NCBI GenBank assembly: GCA_022747635.1
Contig: JAKTNV010000003.1
Span: forward strand, 53,926,569 to 53,990,568
Source of the DNA: Hetaerina americana
Taxonomy: Eukaryota > Arthropoda > Insecta > Odonata > Calopterygidae
Direction: 5' to 3'
DNA length: 64,000 nucleotides
Below the pieces are notes generated by a model that was given only the letters and a program-made list of their open reading frames with translations, was not told the DNA's origin and searched no databases. This document shows, piece by piece, positions 1 to 11,974 of the stretch (position 1 is the first letter of the stretch; each line of letters starts with the position of its first letter). The translations under genes were made by a program, and so were the position numbers.

Positions 1-241
1 ATACGCTATAGGTAATTCAATTCAATTTTCACCCAGTGGGATCTGTTACTTAATAAATAAGCATACTGAGTTCACTGGGCACAGCGGTGTGCACACAGGA
101 TGCTATGTACAATTGAAAAAATGCTTTTGCCTATCCTCTTTCTAGCTCATGAAAGCGTAGAAGGTTTTAATATGATCACTGATGAGTAACTAGCCACTTC
201 ATATCTATTCAAAATTTAAACGTGTTCTTTCCTTACATTCA

Positions 242-450
242 CTAGTAAAAAAATTAAAAATTACCGGCTAGACACGCTCGCCTGCTAACCCAAGGGTCAT
301 GGGCTCGGGTTGACTCAACACCGAGTCCCGATTTGGGCGTGACGCTGTCCCACCTCTGGTATTCTGAACCCCGGGATACCCGATGACAAGTCGGGATCCC
401 AAAGGGAGCACTGACCACAAGAGGCATCCGAGGAGGACAAAAAACGAAAA
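242..450 (+). repeat. Possible tRNA-derived SINE, decayed
   Basis: A GC-richer island in AT-rich surroundings. Positions 268-315 resemble a degenerate tRNA head. A box-A-like TAGACACGCTCGCC is followed by GCTAACCC and a poor box-B-like GGGCTCGGGTTGACTC. The unique-looking body contains two complementary GGGAT/ATCCC blocks near 373-402 and ends in an A-rich stretch near 440. No target-site duplication was found. It could instead be an unrelated GC-rich repeat. Confidence 0.35.
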
Positions 451-456
451 TATCAA

Positions 457-2263
457 GTTATTGGTTATTCCCTGGTTATATAGGTTAATATTTTTTTTCT
501 GAAAATTAAATGACTTTTATGAAAAATCCGCGTAGTTGACCAATTTAAAATCAATGCCAAGCCCACATCTGTCATATTTATTTGTATCCACTTCCCCTGT
601 CGTTGATGAAACTTATCGCATTATATGTGGTTGCAAGTCTGTTCGTAACAAAGTTGATAGAATGAAGTACATATTTTTTGGACAGTTTTGGAAAAGATCA
701 AATATCACATAAACTAAAACATCCGAACAAATTCTGTATAATATGACATTAATCAGGAATTACAGGTTAAGGATTTCAATATTCTTTTAATGTACTTAAA
801 ATATCGGAGAACATTTTACGAGAATATATTTGGTTTGACCCTTGTGAGCCATAAGTTACAAAATAATCGTTTTTAACGCATATAATTATTCAAAAACGTA
901 ATAATCTTCCACTGTCGGAACAAGGTAATCATATAGTCAATCTTTAATTCACCTATTTTGAAAAGGTAGCAATGGGATAATTGGGCACTTCCTGAAAAAT
1001 TTAAGGATATAAAATGATTACTCTCCTCCTGCGTAAAATGGCCAATTATCGCTGAATATTCGAAGCGCCGAGTGCTTTTTATTCACTTCACATACCTACA
1101 TAAGGAGCGTGGGGAGGTTCACTAGGCCGCATCGATGTATTTTCGCAGTGTATTCCCAGTCAACTGTGAAGAGTTTGGCATCCATTATTTACCTTGGTTC
1201 TGCATTTTTTAAAATATATGAAAAAGAGAGAGATTTCCGATTTAAAAGCGTTACCATTATTTGGTGCTGTTGCCAAATAGGAACTCGGAGTTTTTTTGAA
1301 ATAACGAAAGTTTGACCGCTTTAAAAAAAAATCCCTCACGCCACTATTCGGTGGGGAACATTGGGAGGCACTGAGTGGGTACTCTGAAAGGCGGAAAAAG
1401 GGAAAACCAGCAGGTATGCGTGAACCGCTTTGATTCCCCTCATCATGATGACGAGAAACCAGAGAAGCAAACAGCAGCTCTACGATCGAGCCGAAGTGCA
1501 TGCCGCCCACTGGCTTGCGAAAAGATTCGCTTGCACGAATGAAGCTCTGTCGCATTTGGTTGCTCTCCTCCCTCCAACCACACCCCGCCTTCCCCTCACC
1601 CTCCCTCACTCTTAAGCTCATAATTGGTGGCGGAGTAGGATTAAGAGAGCGCCAACACTCAACAACGGAAATGGGATGCTTGTATGTCCACGGTGACACG
1701 GAATGAGCACTTAACCGCGCAAGGGTAAACAGATCATTGTGCATTCCACCTTTTTCGCTTTCCGCGAGGAAAATAGGAGATGGTAATTGGATAGTCATGG
1801 AACATCGATTAAAACTCCACCACACGTATGAATTCTAATAAAGTATTCCTTTTGGTTGCGTTGGACATGCTGGTGCTCGCATATAATACGCGCCAGCCGA
1901 GCTGTTCAAGAATTAAAATAGTAATAATAATAATTTATTATATAGGGTGAATATGAAATGTATAGATATATGTGTAGATGAGCAGTTCGTGAATATGCAA
2001 CATTATTTCTGCATTTCTTCAGTTTAAGGCAGATTTTGGATGGAAACGGAATGAACAACGGTTACTTTCATTCCCTGTCCTAGCAAGACACATCCTGACA
2101 TCCGACAGAAAAATTAACTCTCCTTCAATTCCGCATGCTTTCTTCCTCCATTCTGTTTAAGTTACCTATCCTTGTCAACCCTTTCCTCGCTTGCCTAACA
2201 TTTACCCTTCTCTCACAGTCACCAATATTCCATCGCTAAGAAAATCCTCCATATCCACCCTTC
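457..2263. other. No recognisable gene
   Basis: AT-rich and featureless, except for a more balanced stretch at about 1330-1700 that contains pyrimidine runs (CTCCCTCC type). An open frame of about 220 codons on the minus strand (1160-1825) has no domain I recognise and is probably fortuitous. Confidence 0.5.
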
Positions 2264-2268
2264 ATGAT

Positions 2269-2269
<1 letters not shown>

Positions 2270-2349
<80 letters not shown>

Positions 2350-2352
2350 CAC

Positions 2353-2385
<33 letters not shown>

Positions 2386-2386
2386 C

Positions 2387-2417
<31 letters not shown>

Positions 2418-2418
2418 C

Positions 2419-2474
<56 letters not shown>
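2270..2474. repeat. (AT)n/(ACAT)n microsatellite
   Basis: About 200 bp of alternating TA with interspersed ACATACAT units, symmetrical on both strands. It generates spurious Ile/Tyr repeat open frames on both strands. A short (CA)n-like tail follows at 2477-2525. Confidence 0.97.
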
Positions 2475-2476
<2 letters not shown>

Positions 2477-5446
2477 GCACACACACTCAAGGATGTATGT
2501 GTATGCACACACACGCACATAGTGTGTATGCGTAGGCAATGCCCTATGAACGAACGCAATATTTACCTAAAACTAAATGACAATTTACTCATCCGTAAAC
2601 ATTCACTTGGTGAATGCCCAATGGCTCGCGCGCCTCGACAAGTGCTTACTCGTAGGCATCCAAATTCGAATTACGCACTTCCCAGCCGTCAGCCGCAGAA
2701 TATGAAATATTCATATAGTACCAGGAAGAAGATTATTCCACAAGTGTGTGACTTTTATTTCCCATGAAGGCATTCTGAATAATGCATTCAAGCAAATAGA
2801 GGAGGATCCAGGCGAATGGGCAGCGTTAAGGGACTTGAGGCGAAGCGTATGAATGGAGGCTGAATGAAATACACGACTGGTGGAAAATGGCGGGGGGGGG
2901 GGGGGGGGGGAGGGCGCAAGTCGCTTTCAAATCCGGCGCCGTCGTGGCACACAGATTAAGCGACTATAATCAGGCTTTTTACGTGCACTGAGAGATTTCG
3001 TAATGCGTTCCGACCACACTATGAAATTCCACGAATAAGTCATTCTATTCGCTCTGAAGATTCTTCGTTCTTAGCGGTTTCGAAACCTGAGACAATCGTA
3101 CACATTCTCTGCAAATAAATGTTCCGCGCCGTTACTTTCCGTAGGTTGTACGTAAAAACGTATAAAATCACTCCAGAAATTTTATTTTATACTTATTTTT
3201 AACATAATTCAACAGAATTAACTCACTCATTTCTATATTTTAATGGTTTTTAACCAGAAAAAAACCCAAATCAATTTGGGAAAAGTAGATTTTAAGGCAT
3301 GGGTTGATCATTAAAGATAATATGTCATTCGAATTTTCTATGAACATAAATTAATTGATGGTAATAAGAAACTGTGTCAGGAGTGACTTGGTGGAAGTCT
3401 TTCATAATAAATGTAGGCAGTTAGGACAATACAATTTCTCCTGAATGCCCCAATTACGTAGGTAGCAAAATTATGGCAAATGGAAAGGAACTGATACCCC
3501 TAATTCAAGTGAATTTTAAATGCAATAGGGCAGGTACAGCTGATGATGAATTTTACCCAAATCTTTTAAGAGCGATTCTCGGAGATATGACTATGATCAC
3601 CAATTTTTACAGATTATTTATTGCCTGAACTCAGGATAACCCTCGTACGGCAGTCCCAGTTTATTAAGATGTACTGCAAAGAAAATAGTAAAGTATTCTA
3701 CAGAATTGTACACTGGCACGAGCGTGAGAAAGTTAAAGTAGAAAAACTGTAGTTACAGTAGAAAAACTGCTCCATTCGGTCATAATTAATATCGAATATT
3801 TCTCTATCAATACTTTGAGAATTTTTGTGCGGCTGGTTATTTCTACATTAATTACCTGCTGCTGAATTAATTTAGCAATTTATCACATTATTTCCTTAGG
3901 GAGGTTTTAATGGTGTTGCCTAGAATATATTCACACACGATTTCCAATCATTATCACTCAAGTCATTAGGCGTAGCAATAAATCTTTCCCAGATTTTCTA
4001 CGCATTAATAATAATCAAAACCTCTTGCCATACTCAAAAAGAACTTCCTTGCGATTGGAGATAGAACGTTTTCTTTCCCTTCGTCAAAAAATCTTCAAAG
4101 ACTGCCGGAGCTACACAGTCTTTACTTTAATGATGCCCAACAAGTCTCTCCATTTATTGAAAGGTTTCTTAATGAAAATGACGGGACATCTCTGAGGTCC
4201 GTCCCTGATAGGCGTGGGATGAGCCGGGAGTGGACAAGATCCTCGCTTTGAAGATTGCTCCTCGCAATTACTTTTTTAAAAAAACGGTATCAAGAAAAAT
4301 CGCTGGTGACATTTGACTTGGCATCTCTCCTTTCCTAATGGCCTTTCAACAAAATGGGGGAAATATTGTTGACAACCAACCACATTCCAATAATATTTCC
4401 TTTTCTTTATATGAATGTTCATTCCTGCCAACATCGAGTTCGATGTCATACTTGGGATAACGTCAACACGAGGAACTTGCGTACTTGCTACCTGCAGTAC
4501 GTTGAGTGCGAATAGCTTATCGATTGATCTGGGAGATGGGAGTTTGACGATAGGACGGAACTGTACGTATCGTAGCGGGGATAAGTTTGGGGTGGAGAGA
4601 AGACGTCCCCCTAAGGGCCCTCCCTGTCTACCACACTAGTTAATGGTGAGGTACTAGGCTGCAAGATGCTGCACTAATGATTTACAGCGTGTATGGATTA
4701 CCATGGGGAAACTCTTGATTAAATAAAAAGGAGGCACGATTTGATCGAACTGATATTCAATCTAGATGGAGCATTGAGGAGTTGAAAAAGGAAGTTTCTA
4801 AGACAAATAAAGTTTCGAAACTTATCAAACAACTTAAGCATTTACTGAGGACATATGCTTGAGAGGTTCCTTTGAGAATAGTAGCAAACATTTGCGAATG
4901 TACACAATGGTTTTAATGAAATGAAACTCCTATGAGACCATTCAGTTGGAATTTTGTTTAGTTTAAAATTTGTTACCAAACGGTATAATTCTATGATTTG
5001 GCTTAATTTATATAGAATGTAGAAATATACATTACATCATAGCTACGGATCCTTTTCCCCTCTGAGATTTAATCAACCGTGTACTTATCCTCTAAATACA
5101 TTTTGTTTCTTTATTAAAAAATATGATAGTTAATTGTAATGCAATACAATATTTTAAGACATTGGGTAAAACCATTCCCTCCTATGAGAGAAAGGGAAAT
5201 TAACAAATCAAAAATTGGGTACCGTATTTTTAGGCACCTCTTTCGTGTGACTTCTGGCTTTGTTGTTCACAAATACCGTATCATGCTTCATTTTTATTTG
5301 AATAATTATTTGAATACTTGACAATACATACACTGATGACATGAGGGAATCTCGCACATGGAAGAGTGTACATAAATTAAAATTCACGTTTCGAAAATTT
5401 GTTGTTCATGAAAGGAAAGTAATTTATAGTAATAGCTGCAGGTAGC
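2475..5446. other. No recognisable gene; G19 run inside
   Basis: AT-rich sequence with no convincing exon, RNA gene or transposon relic. It holds a homopolymer of 19 G at 2892-2910. A slightly GC-richer block at 4180-4640 contains a 74-codon frame with no recognisable domain. Confidence 0.5.
2892..2910 (+). repeat. Poly-G tract (G19)
   Basis: Nineteen consecutive G residues following GGAAAATGGC. This is unusual in such an AT-rich background. The length is likely to be polymorphic or error-prone in sequencing. Confidence 0.95.
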
Positions 5447-5456
5447 CCTCATTTTT
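5447..5456 (+). repeat. Target-site duplication, left (CCTCATTTTT)
   Basis: The 10-bp word CCTCATTTTT here is repeated exactly at 5878-5887. The two copies bracket the SINE copy at 5457-5877, as expected for target-primed retroposition. Confidence 0.8.
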
Positions 5457-5877
5457 ACTTTCTTATTCAAATGCCTTCATTGGCTTAACGTATGTCGATT
5501 CTCATAGGTGACTACGCACACATTCTCTAACGTACCAATATTAAAATAGAAAATACCCTGGGGATCGGGATGGTGAAGTAGATAATATACTGGCTTTCCA
5601 CCCAGGGAGCCAGAGTTTGAATACCGGTGGTGGAAGATATGTTTCAATGGTATCTCGATCCCTACTTGAGGTGCTTTGTGGAGGGCACTTTGAATGAGTG
5701 TGCCGTCCGTCGGATGGGACATTAAGCTGCGGACCCCTTGGCGCCTTTCGTTAAAGAGTAGGCTAAAGCGACGCCGGGTTTCTCTCCACCCTTCATCTTT
5801 TCCTGTCCATCCCTAGTGTCGCAAATAACTTTAGCTGCCGGTCGCCTCCCCTAAATACTACTACTACTACTAAAATA
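5457..5877 (+). mobile_element. tRNA-derived SINE, copy 1 (one tRNA head left)
   Basis: A retroposed short element lying between exact 10-bp direct repeats (5447-5456 and 5878-5887). It starts in a linker (ACTTTCTTATTCAAATG). From about 5559 it enters a tRNA-like head beginning GGGGATCGGGATGGTG, with a box-B-like GTTTGAATACC near 5614. An approximately 190-bp body follows, with words such as TCCGTCGGATGGGACATTAA, and it ends in a (CTA)n tail at about 5857-5872. The copy at 11975-12462 matches it in the opposite orientation over its whole length, but carries one more tRNA-like head at its 5' end. Copy 1 therefore looks 5'-truncated within the linker. Transcription would be by RNA polymerase III, and mobilisation would need LINE proteins supplied in trans. 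No protein is encoded. Confidence 0.85.
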
Positions 5878-5887
5878 CCTCATTTTT
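5878..5887 (+). repeat. Target-site duplication, right (CCTCATTTTT)
   Basis: Exact partner of the word at 5447-5456, directly after the (CTA)n-rich tail of the SINE. Confidence 0.8.
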
Positions 5888-6559
5888 TCCCAATTTAGGC
5901 TAATTTCTATTTAGGGCGGTATCCCACAAAAATATATAGTATGTAGAATGAAAAAATATAGTTAGAAAAACTGAAGGAAGCTCCTTCTTTCCTCGGAGGT
6001 AGATGGCCTTACCACCGAAAATTTCAAAAACATGTGTGGCCTTTTTTGTGTGTTTTTCAATATTTTTGTGGGCTAACGCCATCTCGCTCCTTCGTTTGAA
6101 TTACTATTCACATCCGTGAGATTTTCGTGCAAGTTACACACGCCTGTGAACCTATAACCAGAAAGGCAAGCATTGCCAAAGAATTTAGTAACTCATATAG
6201 CATTTTTAGATATGAGAAAGGTTTATGACAGCGTTATAAGCGCAAACTTATGTATGTTGCGGACAAGACATGAATTCACAAAATAGTGTCATAGGCAACA
6301 AAGGTTTGTACATACTAACACAAAGCCTGCTAGGGAATTGGCAAAGGTTATCCAGGGAATTTAAATCGACTACAGGATTATTGTATGCTGTCTTTTGGCA
6401 ATTACATTTAAGCTATATTTAATAACATGAACAATGGAACCTGAAATTGGGAATGCAGAGTCGCATTTAACTATATATAGTACATTTAAATAAGACAATA
6501 TACATTTAATTTGAAACACATGACGGTTCGGCTAATATGACTTGGAAACTGTACAAATT

Positions 6560-8535
6560 ACATTTGTTATGCGTTTTAGAGGTAAGTTTTGAGGAAAAAG
6601 TATTTGGCTTTGAGGAATAAAGGAGAATTATCGGAAATTAGTGGTAATACATGGATAAGAAGTTCAAGTAACCAGATCGTCATTAGTATAAAAAATAACT
6701 GTGATGGAGAAATTATATCGTTTACACTGACAGCGAGGGAAAAGCTAGTATTCTACATAAATTCTTCCAAAGCGTTTTCACGAGTGATGTTGCTACCAAG
6801 GATTTCCCAGAGGCAATGCATACTGAACTCATGGTTCATATTACAGCCGACGAACAAGGAATTATAAAATTCCTCAAAAGGATAACATCAAACAAATACC
6901 CGGGTCCAGAAAATATACCGGCTAGGGCGTTGAAATATTTAGCTCCGAATATCATCCCGTATCTCAAAGTTATATTTAGCAAATCCCTCACTGAGTGTAG
7001 AGTTCCAAAGATTTGGAAAACTGCGCAAATAACGCCTGTATTAGAAGTGGTGACAAGTAGAACCCCAATAATTACAGACAAATTTCTTTTATTTCTATAT
7101 GTTGCAAATTTTTGGAGCGCAGTATTGCCAGTTACATAATGAGATACCTCGATAGCATTAACTTTTTAAATAAAAATCCGCTCGGGTTGAGGAACACCTG
7201 CTTATACGAGATCCAATTAGGATTATTTACACTTGTCTTACTGTTATCGGGTGGAAGTGGTAGGCAAGTGGATGCGATCTTTTTACATTTTCAAAAGGCA
7301 TTTGATAAGTTTCCCCTTGGTAAACGTATTGATAAATTAAAGGCCGCAGGCATAAACTAGGGCGCGATGAACTGGGTTCAAGACATTATTTCAGAGCGGT
7401 AACAGAGGGTAGTCCCTACTGCGCCCGACGACCGACAGCTTAGGTCATTTGCGCCATTAGGGATGGACATAAAAGAATGAAGGGAATTAGCCTACTCTTA
7501 ACGAAATACGCCATTGAGTCCGCAGTTTAACGTCCCATCCGACGGACGGCACACTCATTCAAAGTGCCCTCCACAAAGCACCTCAAGTAGGGATCGAGAT
7601 ACTACTGAAAAATATTCGAATTCTAACCCGGATCCTCTTGATGGGAAGACAGTACGATAGCCACCGCAACCTCTCGATCCCGTGTAATCGAGCCGTTGCT
7701 TATCTTGATTTTTGTTAACGATTTGAACCGTGAAGTAAAAAAGAAGATTAAGATTTTCGCGGATGACACATTAATTTATCAGAAGATATCAGGGGATGAT
7801 GATCGTTTAATTCTAGCACAAGATCTATATTGCAGTACTAAATTGTTCAAATGGGGATTGTCATTAAAACCAAACTGATTTGCGGTGGTAAATTTCTTTA
7901 AAAGATCAATGGGATTTTTTTTACAAATTAACTGGATTTGGCCTAGATTTAGTTGATGTGGTGAAATGCCTAGGTTTTACAATCACTAAAGACTTAACTT
8001 GGGGGACCCACATACGTAAAGTCTGCGGGAAGGCATATAACAAATTGGGATTCATTAGGTGCATTGTCGGAAAAAGTGACCCCAAGGTCAAGGAACTTCG
8101 TTACCACGCTCTTGTAAGGTCTCATTCAGAATATGCATGTACCGTATGGGATTCGAGTGAAAAATACCTAATTCGGGAAATAGAGAAGGTTCAACACCGG
8201 GCCGTTCGCTTAGTTAAAAACTCTTACGAAAAAATGGAAAGCGTCCCTGAAATGCTTATGGAGTTGGAGTGGGAATCATTAGAAGAAAGACGGTTCAATG
8301 ATAGGTTCAACTTACTAAATAAATTTAGATCCGTATGTTTCAGCACCAAGGTCTCGCGAATTATTCGCACTCCAACATACATTGTTGTAATCATGGAATT
8401 GTGAACACTGAAGTAGAAGGAAAGGACGACGCTTGAAAAAGGGGATAGAAATAAACGAAGCCATGTTTGGAAGAAAATTATGTCAAAACGACATTTATAA
8501 CCTTGTAAAACGACATTAAAGACGTAAGAATCGAC
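6560..8535 (+). pseudogene. Non-LTR retrotransposon (jockey/CR1-like) RT relic, split by a SINE
   Basis: A decayed LINE open reading frame 2. The pre-RT segment is readable near 6745-6860 (VFTSDV-like, VATKDFPEA). The RT N-terminal motif follows at 6861-7060 (KYPGPENIPARALKYL, then VPKIWKTAQITPVLE). Next comes the block at 7112-7360 (LDSINFLNKNPLG, then HFQKAFDKFPLGKRIDKL). After the SINE at 7395-7690 the reading resumes with LLILIFVNDLNREV and the catalytic FADD at 7756-7767. The thumb/C-terminal part is at 7958-8404 (KCLGFTITKDLTWGTHIRKV, HRAVRLVKNSYEKM). Frames change several times and stops occur. The GVPQGS segment that normally precedes the LIFVNDL block is missing, lost at the SINE junction. 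No endonuclease part is visible upstream of 6560, so it is 5'-truncated. It resembles the minus-strand element at 31040-33990. Clade assignment is by eye. Confidence 0.9.
7395..7690 (-). mobile_element. tRNA-derived SINE, copy 3, nested in a LINE
   Basis: Same family as 5457-5877 and 11975-12462, read on the minus strand. The body words GACCGACAGCTTAGGTCATT and CCATCCGACGGACGGC are shared. The tRNA-like head lies at about 7610-7680 (reverse complement begins GGGATCGAGAGGTTGCGG) with a degenerate box B. Only one head is present. It interrupts the reverse transcriptase reading of the surrounding LINE just before the LLILIFVNDL block. The body is more diverged than the other two copies and no duplication of the target can be seen, so this is probably an old insertion accompanied by a deletion. 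Confidence 0.8.
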
Positions 8536-8808
8536 CAACGCTGCAAAATAACCAAAAAATCATTAATTTTATCCATTTTAGGAGATATATATATATATTA
8601 GTTAAAGTAAGATTAATGAGAAAAACATTATAAAAAATAACCCATTTATATGTCATATACCTAAGACTCGCTTGATTTTTAGTTTACCCGTCCCTAGATT
8701 CAACAGGTTTTTCATTCCACCCTACTGGTGAGAGGGCTTACCAGCAGTGAGTGTATTTCATAAGAATTTAAGCCGAACAATGTTTTTCAACGCAGTGTGT
8801 GTGTATAC

Positions 8809-8814
<6 letters not shown>

Positions 8815-8860
<46 letters not shown>
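8815..8860. repeat. (AT)n microsatellite
   Basis: Pure alternating TA preceded by a short (TG)n. A shorter (AT)n lies at about 8587-8600. Confidence 0.95.
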
Positions 8861-8862
<2 letters not shown>

Positions 8863-10959
8863 GCCTATATTTAAGGTGCTAATCAAAATTACTGATTACA
8901 TATTATATCATTATTTTGTGTGGGGCGCAGTTTTTATATGGTTAGTAAAAATATACATTTGCAAATACTTATCAAATGTTAGGTGGTAGAAGAGACTCTT
9001 TAATCTCTCCCCTACATATAACATTGGATCATGTTTACTTCAGTAAATACCTCAATCTTGGCCTATCTTTATTACCTGACCAAAGATACGTAGAGAGCTG
9101 ATCAATTAGTTATTATAGGGTAGCCATTCAATTATGGAGATAATATTTTTATTGATGTGGAGATATTCCCTTTTAAATACTCTTTTGGCCGACCGATTTG
9201 TTAAAGAATGGGGATCAGAGCAGCTTGCTGTTATTAAAGTAATATCCTTTTATGAAAAACAAGTCATTTACTATTTTATGCTAGATTCTCAAATGAAAAA
9301 TATATCATGAAGCAATAAAGACAGTACATCTTCTGTTTCAGGGTTTTAAGCGAATACGGACATTTCAATGAGTGTATGTACATACTTAATCGAGATTTTT
9401 GGGCACAGTAACTGAAAAAAAACTATAATCAGAGCATTATATAATTTTGTATAAAATTACTAAGAGCAGAACAGCTACGGACTGTTTTAGTTACTTTTTA
9501 ATACCTTAATTTAATTATGGAAAAAATCGACCCGCTCACAAGTAGTGAAATATGCTTAATATTTTATTTAACACAATTACGTTGCAATGAGGCAAATTTC
9601 CTGGTGGCAACGGTCAGGTTAGGTCAAAGATAACTACTAACAACGAAAATTACATACGAACACATAAAAACAGATAAGAGACAAAATATTTTTACATAAT
9701 GACACTTCCACATCACATACAAACCAACTTCCACATCACATACAAAATGCCGTCCACATCACATACAAACAATATTTTCAAAACTACAGTGAAGTTTATT
9801 ACCCAGTGGCTACTTTACATTTCAACTTAAAACTTCTAAAATTGGATGGAAAGGGCTCAAACAAACCTCCAGGCAGCTGGTTCAAAAATAAAACATTTAT
9901 ACTATGCGTTCTTTCTGAAATATATAGGCTATATATTTCCCCTATAACTAATCATTGTAGGTTTCATCATACCTTGTGAAAGAAATGCCTGCGTAATTTT
10001 CAAATAAAATGAAATTTGTACCAACCCAACTTATAGATGCCAGTTTTGTGGAAAATAATATCCCCTGCGCCTTATTCCACCACGATTTGTCTCTTAAATT
10101 TTATTGGTAGATTGACTCCTATGACTTGTGCTAGCTACAACATCTCCAAAAGCCTTCAATTTTCTCGTTTGCCACTCCGGAAAGTGTCATGAAATATCGT
10201 GTTATGTTACCTGAGGTGGATGCGTGTACCTCTTCTCATAATGTGAGACTCAAACGGAAAATTTTTTATCCATTCATAGATTTTACTTCCATCACGTGAT
10301 TTGGAATAATTATTATAAGCGTATTTTCCTCCGAGTCTCTTTGCAATCTGTCGTCATAGTGTTCCACCTAACTGTTACACCTATGGTTTTGCATCCATTT
10401 CAAGGCTCTGCATTTATCCTTAGACCTTCGTGTAGGATCCCCTTTAATGCTTCCTTCCTTGAATTAATTAGGTTACGTATCTTATTGACTCCAATCCATC
10501 TGCATTCTTATATTCCGCCATCTACATCACCAGTTCGTACACGAGATAAACCCAGAGTTTCGTCCCACGCAGACTCTCCTAACCCCCTCCCTTCTTTTTT
10601 CCTTACTCTTTACTGTTCTCTCCCGGCATATCCGAGCTTGCAGACCTTTTTAATCCCCTCATATACTGCAGTGAGTGGGACAGTGAGGTTAGATACTAAT
10701 CTACCTCGGGGGACTCGTTGTGTCGCGCCCCGTGAATGTGCTCTCGAGGAAAACGACGTCACCATGCATACTCGGACAACATGCAGACGCTACCTTATTA
10801 GCAATGATGCATATACAAGATGAATAGACACACTCGTCGATGTAATACCGTGGGATATGTGCAATCAGGGAAAATCACGGATACGACTGTTTCACAAGGG
10901 TCGTGAAAAAAGTACGAAATGGCAAAAGGAGTAATAGCATTTCGTATGCTAAGTATATG
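8861..10959. other. No recognisable gene; 23-bp tandem repeat inside
   Basis: AT-rich. Apart from the tandem repeat at 9705-9773 nothing is recognised. A 175-codon plus-strand frame (10296-10823) shows no domain and no repeat-family similarity that I can identify. Confidence 0.5.
9705..9773 (+). repeat. Tandem repeat, 3 x 23 bp
   Basis: Three consecutive units beginning at 9705, 9728 and 9751. They share the core TCCACATCACATACAAA with small differences at the ends. Confidence 0.92.
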
Positions 10960-11012
10960 CATATGTATATAAATACCTATGAATACATAATTAATTAATT
11001 AAATATGTACAT

Positions 11013-11082
11013 ATATTCATTCACATGGATATAGATATAAGGAAAAGGAAGGGGAAACATCTATTTCCATGTGAATGAATAT
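11013..11082. repeat. Inverted repeat, 17-bp perfect arms
   Basis: ATATTCATTCACATGGA at 11013-11029 is the exact reverse complement of 11066-11082 (TCCATGTGAATGAATAT), with a 36-base loop. The right arm and the following 35 bases recur as a diverged direct repeat at 11802-11850. Confidence 0.9.
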
Positions 11083-11637
11083 TTGCTCGCCATATGGAGG
11101 ATTTTTCGTGTTTACATTTGTATTAAACCAATGTGGCTCGTGCCCTTCTACTGACTATTGGTGCCACAAAACGCACTGTTTCTGTCCTTTAGGAAATTAA
11201 GAACTGCGAATCAACATTCTGCAAAAGGAATGCAAGCATTGGCGGAACGGATGTGGCTGCCCCCGGAGCCGGGCACACTTCGCCCGTGGTTGAAGAGTTG
11301 TTTTGCAGAATGACTGTCTTTCAAAGCTATCGATTATTCATACCATGTAATGTTCAGTTGCTAATACAAATTTTCTTGCTATATCTTGTGAACCCTGCCT
11401 TCATTTATATCTTTCCACAGTATTGCTCATGGTCACTATTGTAAATACATTTATATGAATGTATGTGTGTATATGCATATTTATGTTTATGTGTATGCAT
11501 GTGGATGTATATGCATACATATATTTATATAAGGAAAAAAATATGCGGTAACAATAATCTGTAAGCTGATATTATGTATGATTTAGTAAACGCTAGCTGC
11601 GTCACTTTCTGGACCGAATAAAATTAAATTGAATCAT

Positions 11638-11860
11638 AGCTGAAAAGGTTTAAGCTTCGACCAGGCAAGTCGAAAGATCTGTGGTTCAAGTCCCGGCCAA
11701 AGAAATATTTTTGCACTTGTTAAACTGCACGATTCCGCCTTCCCCACCCCTAGTGTGTTTGTCTTATACATGTGTTCCTATCCTTTTTCCTCAGAACTAT
11801 ATCCATGTGAATGAATATTTGATCGTCATATTGTGGATTTTTCGTGAATTTTTGAATGTG
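11638..11860 (+). mobile_element. Second type of tRNA-derived SINE
   Basis: A tRNA-like segment at about 11641-11700 has a canonical box B (GGTTCAAGTCC, 11683-11693) after an anticodon-arm-like AGTCGAAAGATCT. It is followed by CGGCC and a body. The body contains TCCATGTGAATGAATAT (11802-11818) and the phrase ATTTTTCGTG, both also present at 11066-11115. It runs into a (TG)n/(AC)n/(AT)n tract at about 11855-11936. Box A is weak. A functional tRNA gene is unlikely because the acceptor stem does not close. The body repeat suggests that a 5'-truncated copy lies at about 11060-11120. Confidence 0.55.
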
Positions 11861-11876
11861 TGTGTGTGTCTATATA

Positions 11877-11879
<3 letters not shown>

Positions 11880-11936
<57 letters not shown>
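11880..11936. repeat. (AC)n(AT)n microsatellite
   Basis: ACACACACAC runs directly into alternating AT up to the palindromic target of the neighbouring SINE. Confidence 0.95.
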
Positions 11937-11938
<2 letters not shown>

Positions 11939-11962
11939 GTACTTTTACTGAGATATATACGT

Positions 11963-11974
11963 ACTTTTAGTACG
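11963..11974 (+). repeat. Target-site duplication, left (ACTTTTAGTACG)
   Basis: The 12-bp word is repeated exactly at 12463-12474, bracketing the SINE. Confidence 0.88.

Noticed and set aside
1160..1825. 221-codon minus-strand frame
   Set aside because: No known motif, and the plus strand has overlapping open frames in the same interval. Insufficient support for a gene.
2191..2767. Open frames with long Ile/Tyr repeats on both strands
   Set aside because: Direct translation of the (AT)n/(ACAT)n microsatellite.
3050..3110. CTGAAGA ... CGAAAC as a possible hammerhead core
   Set aside because: The sequence between the boxes (about 3058-3078) does not form a stem II. Chance match.
9705..9773. 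CRISPR-like array
   Set aside because: Only three contiguous 23-bp units without spacers, in a eukaryotic context. Simple tandem repeat.
11641..11700. A functional tRNA gene
   Set aside because: Box B is perfect, but box A is weak and no closed acceptor stem can be drawn. It fits a SINE head better.
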